Made by a program: the position numbers and the translations under genes. 64,000 bases of DNA from Salegentibacter tibetensis (GTDB taxonomy: Bacteria > Bacteroidota > Bacteroidia > Flavobacteriales > Flavobacteriaceae). Shown here piece by piece: positions 1 through 7,899 of the stretch. Below the pieces are notes generated by a model that worked only from the letters and a program-made list of their open reading frames with translations, was not told the DNA's origin and did not search any database. The stretch lies in assembly GCF_020164485.1 (NCBI RefSeq), contig NZ_JAIQZA010000006.1, positions 95,509 to 159,508 of the forward strand. Direction: 5' to 3'. Position 1 is the first letter of the stretch. The number at the start of each line of letters is the position of its first letter.

Positions 1-988
1 TCAAACGAATTCTATTACCGGAATTCAATTTATTTAAACGTATGCTTATTTGTTGTATGAGTTCATCTATTCTAAATATCTCAAAACCTTTATTAGGTTG
101 TTCTGCCTGTACTTCAGAGAGATGTAGTAAGCTGGTGAATAATTCATTTAGATGAGTAGCTTCATCATAGATCTTGTTCAAGGCCACCTCTGTGTTTTCC
201 TTTTTGGTAGATTGTAAAGCATAATCTGCTTCCCCCATAATAATAGTGAGGGGTGTGCGTAACTCATGCGAAGCATTTTCTATGAATTTTTTCTGGGAAT
301 AAAAAGAAGTTTCTAATCTTAGCAGCATAGCATTAAATGTTGCCGCCAACCTTGAAATTTCGTCTTTTCCATCTCCTTCATCCAATCTCAGTTCTAGATT
401 ACTGGCGGTTATTTGCTGCACACGGGTAATCATGTTATTAATGGGGTTGAGCAAAATAGAAGCAAAAAATAGGGATATAGCCAGAATAAGGATTAAACTG
501 AATAATGAGGTTAAGAATAAGATATTCATAAGATGGGAGAGTTGGTTTTTACCTTCCTCATCTATAGCCGAAACTACTGTAATATAATCCCCCTGATTAT
601 CCTCGTAGAAAATACTGACTGCTTGTTTTCCATTTGTTTCGAAAAAAACGTGTTCCCCTTCCAGGTTTTTTAAGAATGCTTTTTCGTTATAATAATGTTG
701 GTCCCCCGATTCTTTAGATATTTCATTATTTTCTACCTTAAAGAAAGTTTCTTCCTCCTGGGGTAGATTTCTTAAATATTGCCGGGTTAAACGCTCATAC
801 TTCCCTTTGCTGAATTCGTCTTTTTCCAGTAAAATCTTAGCAGCAGTATATGCACGGTCTAGAAGACGTTTATTAAATTGTTCATAGGTATTATTTGCGA
901 CCCTGGTGTAAATAAAAATGCAAACAAACCCGATTATCAAAGCGAAAATCAGGGAGAAAATTGCCGCTATTTTATACTTGATTTTCAA
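1..988 (-). CDS. sensor histidine kinase (partial, C-terminal ATPase domain outside window)
   Basis: Membrane sensor kinase, partner of the response regulator just upstream. My translation gives about 328 residues before the window edge: TM1 about 7-27, a periplasmic region of about 120 residues, TM2 about 151-180, a HAMP linker about 180-232, and the phosphoacceptor H-box NASHELRTPLT with His241. The catalytic ATPase domain lies beyond position 1. The start is deduced: an in-frame TAA lies just upstream, no ATG is near, and a TTG at 986-988 follows the regulator's stop codon by one base, so translation is probably coupled. The signal sensed cannot be read from the sequence. The order regulator-kinase and the single periplasmic loop fit OmpR/EnvZ-type or CusS-like systems; which one is not decidable. 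Confidence 0.88.
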   Translation of the reverse strand, partial: MKIKYKIAAIFSLIFALIIGFVCIFIYTRVANNTYEQFNKRLLDRAYTAAKILLEKDEFSKGKYERLTRQYLRNLPQEEETFFKVENNEISKESGDQHYYNEKAFLKNLEGEHVFFETNGKQAVSIFYEDNQGDYITVVSAIDEEGKNQLSHLMNILFLTSLFSLILILAISLFFASILLNPINNMITRVQQITASNLELRLDEGDGKDEISRLAATFNAMLLRLETSFYSQKKFIENASHELRTPLTIIMGEADYALQSTKKENTEVALNKIYDEATHLNELFTSLLHLSEVQAEQPNKGFEIFRIDELIQQISIRLNKLNSGNRIRL

Positions 989-989
989 C

Positions 990-1673
990 TTACCTTACTA
1001 CATAACCCATCCCAATAACCGTTTGAATAAGCCTGTCTTCTGAATTATCTTTTAATTTTTTACGAAGGTAGTTAATATAAACATCTACAACATTGGTTCC
1101 CAAATCATATTCTACTCCCCATACTTTTTCAAGTATTTGCTCGCGGGAAAGTACTTTGTTGTTATTCTCAATAAGAACTTTTAGAAGCTTATATTCTGTT
1201 GCGGTTAGTTTTATTTCTACCTTATCTTTAAAAACCCGCTTAGCTCCATCGTCTATAGCAATATTGTTGAAGATAATTTTCCGCTCTTTTTCTTCTGTTG
1301 AGGTTTCGGACTTTAATTTCCTGCGGCTTACGGCATTTACTCTGGCAAGAAGTTCATCTATCTTGAAGGGTTTTACAATATAATCATCAGCTCCAAGATT
1401 TAAACCTTTTACCACAGTTTCTGTTGTATCCAGGGCTGTTAATAAGATGATTGGAGTTTGATTTTTGGCTTGTTGAAGTTCTTCCAGTATTTCCAGCCCT
1501 GACTTGTCCGGTAACATAATATCCAGGAGTACCAGGTCATAATTTTGACTAAGAATTAAATCAAGGCCCATTTGGCCATTTGTGGCAATCCCTATACGGT
1601 GGCTTTTTTCAGACAAACATTTATGAAGCAGGGATGCCACGTTTGGCTCATCTTCAACTAACAGAATATTCAT
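990..1673 (-). CDS. OmpR/PhoB-family response regulator
   Basis: DNA-binding response regulator, 227 aa, of two domains. The receiver domain (about 1-115) has the acidic pair E7-D8, the phosphoacceptor Asp51 in DLVLLDIMLPDKSG, and the conserved Lys in VKPF. A winged-helix Trans_reg_C domain (about 130-227) ends the protein. The open frame extends to a TTG at 1682, but ATG at 1673 gives the normal start MNILLVEDE, so I chose it. It is followed after one base by the histidine kinase, so both are surely co-transcribed. It is divergent from the ligand-gated channel gene at 1792, which is therefore a possible but unproven target. Confidence 0.93.
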   Translation of the reverse strand: MNILLVEDEPNVASLLHKCLSEKSHRIGIATNGQMGLDLILSQNYDLVLLDIMLPDKSGLEILEELQQAKNQTPIILLTALDTTETVVKGLNLGADDYIVKPFKIDELLARVNAVSRRKLKSETSTEEKERKIIFNNIAIDDGAKRVFKDKVEIKLTATEYKLLKVLIENNNKVLSREQILEKVWGVEYDLGTNVVDVYINYLRKKLKDNSEDRLIQTVIGMGYVVR

Positions 1674-1791
1674 TGGGATCAAATATCAGAAATTTATAGC
1701 TTTTGAAAATTAGAATAGGATTAGAATTCAGAATTTGTATTTCCTAAATACTCCTAAATTATGTATGTTGTGAAAATAACCAAAATGATCT

Positions 1792-2853
1792 ATGAAACAG
1801 CTTTATTTCTTCCTCACTTTTTGCATTTTTCTTTCTAGTATAAACTTATCAGCACAGGATTCGATTATTAATGATAAACTTGTTATAGGAATTACCCCCA
1901 CACCACCTTTTGTAATGCAGGAAAACGGGGAATACAACGGTTTGAGCATAGACTCCTGGCAATTGGTGAATGAAGACCTGGATTTAGATTATGAATATAA
2001 AGAATATGCTTCTCTTGGTGATTTATTAAACGCGGTTGAAAACAAAGAGGTAGATTTTAGTATTAACCCGGTTACGGTGACCAATAACCGAATGCAGCGA
2101 ATGGATTTCTCTCAGCCATACTTTATATCACATACCGGTGTGGCTAAAAGAAGTGAGTCGCAGATTTTTAGTTATTTAGGTAACTTATTTAGCTGGAATT
2201 TTATTTCAGCAATACTTATTTTACTGGCGGTAATTTTCATTTTCGGCTTTCTGGTTTGGATCTTTGAGCGTAAAAAGAATGCCGAAGAATTTGGTAGCGG
2301 TTCCCGGGGAATACTTCAGGGGTTTTGGTGGAGTGCGGTAACTATGACCACCGTAGGTTATGGAGATAAATCGCCCAGAACTACGGGCGGCCGGGTAATT
2401 GCTCTTATCTGGATGTTTATGGCGATAATAATTATTTCCAGTTTAACAGCCGGAATAGCCTCATCACTTACGGTTCAAACCATGAACGATGAAATTACCG
2501 GAGTACAGGATTTATCTAAATTTGAAGTTACTACTGTAAAAAGCAGTAGTGCCCAGGAATTATTGAGTTTATATAACATTCAGCATAAAGAAGTATTTAG
2601 CGAAAAGGAAGGAATGCAACTTTTAAAGGATAAACAAACCAGGCTTTTTGTTTATGATGAACCCATTTTGCGCTATGAGTTAAAACGAAGAGGACTCGAT
2701 AATGAAATTGAGGTTCTTCAAAAAACACTTAAAAAAGATTATTACGGGTATAGCTTTCCGAAGAATTCGGCATTGCTGGAAAAAATCAATCCCGTTTTAA
2801 TTGGAGTTATGAAAACTATGGAGTGGAACTCAATAATGGCAGATTACGAATAG
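1792..2853 (+). CDS. GluR0-like ligand-gated potassium channel
   Basis: Predicted prokaryotic ionotropic glutamate receptor homologue, 353 aa. Order seen: signal peptide 1-22, first ligand-binding segment (periplasmic binding protein type 3 fold, about 28-125), TM1 about 135-157, re-entrant pore loop with the K+ selectivity filter TVGYGD at residues 187-192, TM2 about 200-222, then a second ligand-binding segment to the C-terminus. Splitting of the binding protein by a two-helix pore is the diagnostic iGluR arrangement, and the K+ filter matches cyanobacterial GluR0 rather than animal receptors. The ligand is probably an amino acid; this is inference from the family. It is divergent from the two-component pair with about 118 bp between. 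No third membrane helix follows the ligand domain, as in GluR0. Confidence 0.88.
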   Translation: MKQLYFFLTFCIFLSSINLSAQDSIINDKLVIGITPTPPFVMQENGEYNGLSIDSWQLVNEDLDLDYEYKEYASLGDLLNAVENKEVDFSINPVTVTNNRMQRMDFSQPYFISHTGVAKRSESQIFSYLGNLFSWNFISAILILLAVIFIFGFLVWIFERKKNAEEFGSGSRGILQGFWWSAVTMTTVGYGDKSPRTTGGRVIALIWMFMAIIIISSLTAGIASSLTVQTMNDEITGVQDLSKFEVTTVKSSSAQELLSLYNIQHKEVFSEKEGMQLLKDKQTRLFVYDEPILRYELKRRGLDNEIEVLQKTLKKDYYGYSFPKNSALLEKINPVLIGVMKTMEWNSIMADYE

Positions 2854-2860
2854 GTTAAAA

Positions 2861-2989
2861 CTAAAAACCAACCTGCCCAAGGAGGAACCATAAAATTATA
2901 AAAACAATAATAATTCCTATACATCCACAGCCGCCACCTAATTTTTTCGCGCCCCACCCAGCTAGAATAGCCCTGATGATATTTTTCAT
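2861..2989 (-). CDS. small membrane protein, 42 aa
   Basis: Short open frame with ATG at 2989 and TAG at 2861, too short for usual ORF lists. Residues 1-17 are basic (MKNIIRAILAGWGAKK), followed by a glycine/cysteine turn LGGGCGC and a hydrophobic helix about 24-40. It lies convergent to the channel gene with 7 bp between their stop codons. I recall similar GWGAKKLGGG-type peptides in other Bacteroidota, which supports it being real, but I cannot run a search. Function unknown; a single-span inner-membrane peptide is the simplest reading. Confidence 0.6.
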   Translation of the reverse strand: MKNIIRAILAGWGAKKLGGGCGCIGIIIVFIILWFLLGQVGF

Positions 2990-3138
2990 ACTTACTTAGA
3001 TATTTATAGGTTAAGTTGGGCTAATTTAGCTGAAATCAAATCCCAAAATTTAGAATTAGCAAATATTTAGCAGCATTTCAGTAAGAAGACTTAAAAAAAT
3101 TAAAACTTCTATTTCGTATCTTTATAAAAATTAATAAG

Positions 3139-4014
3139 ATGAAAACACATAAACTAAAACTCGTTTTTATAAGCCTAATTATTAGCAGTGTTACCTTTGC
3201 GCAAAGCACTTCAGCTACTTTAATTAAAAAAGTGGAAGGCTTTAGCCATCCAGAATCTGTTGTTTTTAATGAAGATAAGAATGAATATTACGTCTCCAAT
3301 ATGGCAGATAAAGTAGAAGGTGACGGATTTATTTCCAGGGTTTCTTCTGAGGGAGAGATTATCGAGTTAAAATGGATAGAAGGTTTGAAAGACCCAAAAG
3401 GTTTACTTATAAAAGATGATAAGGTCTATGTAACCAATAATACCGAACTTATTGAGATTAATATTGAAGATTCAGAAATAACCAGGAGAATCGCAGTTGA
3501 AGGTGCCATTTCTTTAAATGATATAACAGTAGATGCGATGGGAAATATCTTTATCTCAGATTCAGGGAAAAGCGCGATTTTTTTGATGCCAGGCGATAAA
3601 TCAAATATGATGATCCCAGAAAATGAAGAAGGAGAGATTATTGAATATTTAAACACTACCAGATTAGAATATGTAAACGGGCTATATGCTCAAAAAGATC
3701 AACTCTATGCGGCTGCCTGGGGAGAAAATACCGATGGTAATTTTCTAAAAATTGATATGGATACCCGTGAGATCACAAAGATTTCTAAGAACGGAATTGG
3801 AAATCTGGATGGGATTCAGCCGGTTGGTGAAGATGCTTTTTATATATCAGATTGGGCTACCGGTAAAATTTACCTGGCCGGGAAAAACGGGGACCTGGAA
3901 GAAGTTTTAACTTCAGGAAAAAGTGCCGGGGATATCCTTTTTGATGCTAAGAAAAATCAACTGGTTTTACCAATGAATCATCAAAACGCCGTTTGGTGGT
4001 ATCAACTCCAATAA
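3139..4014 (+). CDS. secreted SMP-30/gluconolactonase-like beta-propeller protein
   Basis: 291 aa with a clear signal peptide (1-21, cleavage before QSTS). The rest reads as repeated beta-propeller blades with the NHL/SMP-30 pattern: HPESVVFNEDKNEYYVSNM, DPKGLLIKDDKVYVTN, LNDITVDAMGNIFISDSGKSAIF, LDGIQPVGEDAFYISDW. Such proteins are metal-dependent lactonases or non-enzymatic scaffolds. Acidic and Asn residues at blade positions (N in LND, D in ISDSG and ISDW) are compatible with a metal site. It stands alone upstream of a small membrane gene. The exact substrate is unknown; periplasmic or exported location follows from the signal peptide. Confidence 0.82.
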   Translation: MKTHKLKLVFISLIISSVTFAQSTSATLIKKVEGFSHPESVVFNEDKNEYYVSNMADKVEGDGFISRVSSEGEIIELKWIEGLKDPKGLLIKDDKVYVTNNTELIEINIEDSEITRRIAVEGAISLNDITVDAMGNIFISDSGKSAIFLMPGDKSNMMIPENEEGEIIEYLNTTRLEYVNGLYAQKDQLYAAAWGENTDGNFLKIDMDTREITKISKNGIGNLDGIQPVGEDAFYISDWATGKIYLAGKNGDLEEVLTSGKSAGDILFDAKKNQLVLPMNHQNAVWWYQLQ

Positions 4015-4074
4015 TTTAAGACTACCTTATCATTCTTAAATTATTGAAATACTAATTTTTAAAAAACTAAGCAA

Positions 4075-4221
4075 ATGGAACTTAAGAAAGACAAAGAGGA
4101 AAAAGATTATATTTTAAAGGATAATAAGAAGACCAATTTCGGGATAGGATTTATCATCACGATCTTACTCATTCTAATTGTTGCGGTAGTAATCTCCGGT
4201 TTTTATTTTGGGTTTTGGTAA
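4075..4221 (+). CDS. small single-span membrane protein, 48 aa
   Basis: ATG at 4075, TAA at 4219-4221. The first 21 residues are strongly charged (Lys/Glu/Asp-rich) and the remainder is one hydrophobic helix (about 23-44) ending GFYFGFW. It starts 60 bp after the beta-propeller gene in the same direction, so it may be co-transcribed. No known family is recognised. The charged-then-hydrophobic layout and good start spacing favour a real small inner-membrane protein. Confidence 0.5.
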   Translation: MELKKDKEEKDYILKDNKKTNFGIGFIITILLILIVAVVISGFYFGFW

Positions 4222-4280
4222 TAGTTAAAAATCAACCTGAAGGGCTTAAGTGTTTTTTCGTATAAATTAAGGGCGTGGTG

Positions 4281-4342
4281 AACCACCCCTTTCTTCAGCA
4301 AAGCTGAATTCATTCCTCTTCTTTGAAAGGAGGGGAGCTTTT
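4281..4342. terminator. inverted repeat between convergent genes, probable bidirectional terminator
   Basis: A CCACCCCTTTC arm near 4283-4293 pairs imperfectly (2-nt bulge) with GAAAGGAGGGG at 4325-4335 and is followed by TTTT on the plus strand. It lies between the stop of the 48-aa gene and the stop of the ACT-like gene, where a shared terminator is expected. A small extra hairpin (GTGGTGAACCAC) overlaps its left edge. Confidence 0.45.
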
Positions 4343-4344
4343 AT

Positions 4345-4989
4345 CTACTTCTTAATCTCATTAATCAACAAAAACGCCTGATTCACATATTCTTTTTCTA
4401 AAAAGAGCGCAAAATAGTTTGAGGTAGAGATCATTTCAAAAATTGGGATTCCTTCGTAGGCCAGTAGTTTAAAGAGATAGAAATACAGGCCTACAAACTG
4501 CGAACTGTTTTTGGGCAGGGCAATCGTTATAGACGATAGTTCCTCTTTTATAGATACCCGCCTTTCATTTCTGAAACAATCTTCAACAAGATTGGTAAGA
4601 CTTGAGGAAACCAGGATATTGCTTTCCTGATAATTACTGGAGTAATTGAGATAAACCCCCGTTTGATCTTTTACCGCATCGAGCAACCTCGCTTTATTGG
4701 CAATTATGGTATTGGAATTTAAAAAAGTATACTCGGTAATTCCAGATCGTACTACAATATCTCCCAGCTCCCTTAAATGTTGCATATTTATTTTAGTCCG
4801 GCGGGGAGCATAGCGTCTTAAAGCCATAATAATAGAACCCTGTTTTACAGGTTTTCGCATTTCTTTTTCTACCTGGGGCTGAATATCATCGGCCAATCCG
4901 CTAAAATTTACAATATCTCGCGCAATCGCATCATCCAGAAAAGGTTGGTGTCTTATTATATCGTGAACACAGGTAGTTATAGTTTTCAT
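4345..4989 (-). CDS. ACT-like protein divergent from aspartate kinase
   Basis: 214 aa, no signal peptide or membrane segment. The N-terminal third is helical and basic (EMRKPVKQGSIIMALRRYAPRR). The last about 65 residues (SITIALPKNSSQFVGLYFYLFKL.. through the C-terminus) have the beta-alpha-beta-beta-alpha-beta pattern of an ACT domain and resemble in layout the regulatory ACT region of the neighbouring aspartate kinase. It is divergent from lysC with 173 bp between. I infer a regulatory role in aspartate-family amino acid synthesis, as a ligand sensor or binding partner of the kinase. Direct evidence is only the fold-like pattern and the location. Confidence 0.6.
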   Translation of the reverse strand: MKTITTCVHDIIRHQPFLDDAIARDIVNFSGLADDIQPQVEKEMRKPVKQGSIIMALRRYAPRRTKINMQHLRELGDIVVRSGITEYTFLNSNTIIANKARLLDAVKDQTGVYLNYSSNYQESNILVSSSLTNLVEDCFRNERRVSIKEELSSITIALPKNSSQFVGLYFYLFKLLAYEGIPIFEMISTSNYFALFLEKEYVNQAFLLINEIKK

Positions 4990-5162
4990 TGTTAAATATT
5001 ATACATTTTGTGCAAATGTATATAAAATGAAAGATAATTTTTGTCACAGCGGGCTTTAATTCTAATTATGCACTGAGTTATTTCAAAGGAAGGAATATAA
5101 ACTTTCCAAATAGTAAATAACATATAAAAAATTTAAATCTCACTAAGAGTAAATAATTAGTA

Positions 5163-6500
5163 ATGAAAGTATTAAAGTTTGGCGGAACTTCTGTAGGATC
5201 TGTAGAGAGCATTAGAAATGTAAAAAACATTTTAGCTGCAAGAAGTGGGAAGAAAGTGCTGGTACTTTCGGCAATGGCCGGGGTGACTAATAAACTGGTT
5301 GAAATTTCAGAAAACATTAAAGCTGAAGATTATTCAGCCATTAATACTATTATTGCTGAGTTAAAACAAAAGCACGAATCTACGATAGATGAGCTTATAA
5401 ATGAACCAGGCTTAAATTCGCAGGCAAAGGATTTTGTGAATAATGTGCTTGAAGGTTTACAGAAACTAAGCCGCAGTAAATATTCTGAAGGAGTGTATTC
5501 GGAAGTTGTAACTACCGGTGAGACTATGCTTACCTACATTTTTTCAACTTTTCTTACGAGTTCAGGAATTCAGAATAATTTCCTGAATGCCAGGGAATTT
5601 ATGCAGGTTTCAAATCTAGAAAATCCTGATACAGATTTAGTAGGTAAACTATTTCAGCAGAGTATAGAAAACCTTGAACCAACAGATATTTATATTACTC
5701 AGGGTTTTGTGAGAATTGATGCGCAAAATTCCATTAGTACTCTCAAAAGAGGTGGAAGCGATTACAGCGCTACCATTCTGGCTGCAGCGGTTCAGGCTGA
5801 AGAAGTACAAATATGGACAGATATTGACGGGTTTCATAATAATGATCCCCGTTATGTTGAAAACACACACGCTATTGCCGAGTTAAGTTTTGAAGAAGCA
5901 GCAGAGCTTGCTTATTTTGGAGCAAAAATTTTGCACCCACAAACTATTTCTCCGGTTATAAAAAGGCAAATTCCTTTATTTTTAAAAAATACCTTTACCC
6001 CAGAACTTCCCGGAACTAAAATATCATCAGAGATTCATACACTCGGACTTAAAGCGATTTCAGCAAAAGACGGAATTACTGCCATTAAAATTAAATCTAA
6101 CCGGATGCTGATGGCACACGGATTTCTTAAAAAAATCTTTGAGGTTTTTGATAAATACGAAACCGCAATCGATATGATTACCACTTCAGAAATAGCGATT
6201 TCCTTAACCATAGACGACGACAGGAACTTAAATGAAATTCTGGAAGAGTTAAACGCTTATGGCGAGATTACCGTCGAGAAAGATCACAGTATTATTTGCA
6301 TTGTAGGTGAAGGCCTAATTGAAGATAAAAGTACCAGCCGATTATTCGAATTATTAAATGATATTCCTGTGAGAATGATTTCTTATGGAGGAAGCAATAA
6401 CAATATATCTTTACTGGTAGATACCAAAAATAAAATACAAACCCTGCAGGGTTTAAACCGCAAATTGTTTGAGGACCGAGCAATACCTCAATTTGTTTGA
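5163..6500 (+). CDS. lysC: aspartate kinase (monofunctional)
   Basis: Catalyses ATP-dependent phosphorylation of L-aspartate, the first step to lysine, threonine and methionine. 445 aa, the normal length of a single-function enzyme. The signature KFGGTSVG begins at residue 4. The catalytic amino-acid-kinase domain covers about 1-280, with RGGSDYSATILAAAV for nucleotide/aspartate binding and WTDIDGFHNNDPR near its end. Two ACT regions fill about 300-445 and presumably bind the end-product amino acid. It is not fused to homoserine dehydrogenase or a decarboxylase. A strong hairpin follows at 6541. Confidence 0.95.
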   Translation: MKVLKFGGTSVGSVESIRNVKNILAARSGKKVLVLSAMAGVTNKLVEISENIKAEDYSAINTIIAELKQKHESTIDELINEPGLNSQAKDFVNNVLEGLQKLSRSKYSEGVYSEVVTTGETMLTYIFSTFLTSSGIQNNFLNAREFMQVSNLENPDTDLVGKLFQQSIENLEPTDIYITQGFVRIDAQNSISTLKRGGSDYSATILAAAVQAEEVQIWTDIDGFHNNDPRYVENTHAIAELSFEEAAELAYFGAKILHPQTISPVIKRQIPLFLKNTFTPELPGTKISSEIHTLGLKAISAKDGITAIKIKSNRMLMAHGFLKKIFEVFDKYETAIDMITTSEIAISLTIDDDRNLNEILEELNAYGEITVEKDHSIICIVGEGLIEDKSTSRLFELLNDIPVRMISYGGSNNNISLLVDTKNKIQTLQGLNRKLFEDRAIPQFV

Positions 6501-6540
6501 TTTCTGTTTGTGAACAGGAAACTGTTCCTTTTGTGTAGTG

Positions 6541-6580
6541 AAAACCGCTGGTAGGTTAAATTTAACCAGCGGTTTTTTAT
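6541..6580 (+). terminator. rho-independent terminator after lysC
   Basis: Perfect 12-bp stem: AAAACCGCTGGT (6541-6552) pairs with ACCAGCGGTTTT (6565-6576), followed by more T residues. The stem is A-rich on its left arm, so it may also stop the convergent glycosyltransferase transcript. Confidence 0.9.
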
Positions 6581-6599
6581 GTTTAAAATCCTTTGAAAA

Positions 6600-7856
6600 C
6601 TACTGCTTTATAGTCTTGTTGAGTTTACTTTTCTCCTTTTCTTCAATGAATTTCGCCATAAAATAGGTACTTCTATGTTGATGATGTTGTAGCATTTTTC
6701 CTATAAAATTTCTTTGTCTGTAGACATTTATATTTTGAATAAGATCTGATAATCTATTGGAAAATTCTTGACGATGTTCTTCTTTATCAAACCTTGAAGC
6801 AATAATTTCAAAACCACTTCCTACCGACTTTTCCCAAAGTTTTTCTTCTGAATATAATTGCACAGCTTTTTTTGCAAAGTCTTTTGCATCGTTAGAGATA
6901 AATCCGTTCCAGTTGAGGTCTCCGGCAATTCCCTCGGCTCCAATTATTGTGGTCACTGAAGGCGTTCCGCATTGCATTGCCTGTATAAGTTTCCCTTTTA
7001 AGCCTGCTCCAAAGCGTATTGGTGCCAGGCAAATTCTGGCATTTTTCATAACCTTTTCGGCATTTTCGACACGACCTTTTACGATAAAACCTTCTTTTTC
7101 ATTGTGAAGGTTCCAGACTTTCTGAGACGGATAAGCCCCGTAAATTTCCAATTTTGCTTCAGGGAGTTCCTGCTTTATCAAAGGCCAGATTTCTTCTTTT
7201 AAATATAATACCGCGTTCCAATTGGGTTCGTGTAAAAAATTACCAATACTTATAAAATTTTCACGTTGTTCAAATTTCGGTAATTTAAGCTGTTTTTCTC
7301 CGGATACAGGTTCCGGGAGGAAGGGCAGGTAATGCAAAAGATTTGTATGTATGCTGAATTCATCCTGCAGAAATTGCTTTTCAACTTCAGAAATTATAAG
7401 GCTAAGGTCACAGCGGTAAATACTCGCGATTTCCCTTTTGGTAATGTCGGCATCGAAATAAAGACTTTCCGCAGAAATATTCTTTTTGAAAGCTTCAGTG
7501 CGGGTTTTTCTTAAAAAATGGAGGTCTTCAGTATCTAAAATTTTCACCGCTTCCGGGTAGGTTTCATCAACTCTCCAGCCAAATTGCTCTTCCGTCATAA
7601 AACGATCAAAAAGCACCAAATCTGGCTGAATTCTCTTTAACATTGCATCAAAAGAAGGATGGTTCATTTTAATTACTTCAGAAGGGATATTCATCTTTTC
7701 TAAATCTACAGCAAACTCGCTACGAGCCGCAGTAGTTACAAAGGTGATTTTATAATTTTTGGAAAGAAAAAACTCTAATAACTGCAGCATTCGGCTACCT
7801 GCGGCCGAAGAATGAGGTTCGGGCCAAACACAACCAATTACAAGTAAACGCGACAT
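6600..7856 (-). CDS. glycosyltransferase, GT4-like
   Basis: 418 aa, cytoplasmic, two Rossmann-like halves. The N-terminal acceptor half starts SRLLVIGCVWPEPHSSAAGSR, and the donor half carries IRFGAGLKGKLIQAMQCGTP and IGAEGI, the typical GT-B sugar-nucleotide binding region with the conserved Glu. A helical C-terminal tail of about 60 residues (NVYRQRNFIGKMLQHHQHRST...) is rich in Lys/Arg/His and may contact the membrane or partners. No polysaccharide gene cluster surrounds it, so the acceptor cannot be assigned. It is convergent with lysC and 44 bp from the next upstream gene on its strand. Confidence 0.85.
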   Translation of the reverse strand: MSRLLVIGCVWPEPHSSAAGSRMLQLLEFFLSKNYKITFVTTAARSEFAVDLEKMNIPSEVIKMNHPSFDAMLKRIQPDLVLFDRFMTEEQFGWRVDETYPEAVKILDTEDLHFLRKTRTEAFKKNISAESLYFDADITKREIASIYRCDLSLIISEVEKQFLQDEFSIHTNLLHYLPFLPEPVSGEKQLKLPKFEQRENFISIGNFLHEPNWNAVLYLKEEIWPLIKQELPEAKLEIYGAYPSQKVWNLHNEKEGFIVKGRVENAEKVMKNARICLAPIRFGAGLKGKLIQAMQCGTPSVTTIIGAEGIAGDLNWNGFISNDAKDFAKKAVQLYSEEKLWEKSVGSGFEIIASRFDKEEHRQEFSNRLSDLIQNINVYRQRNFIGKMLQHHQHRSTYFMAKFIEEKEKSKLNKTIKQ

Positions 7857-7899
7857 AAAGTTTTTTTCAAAAATACCTGAAATTAAAGCAGATTCCTAA

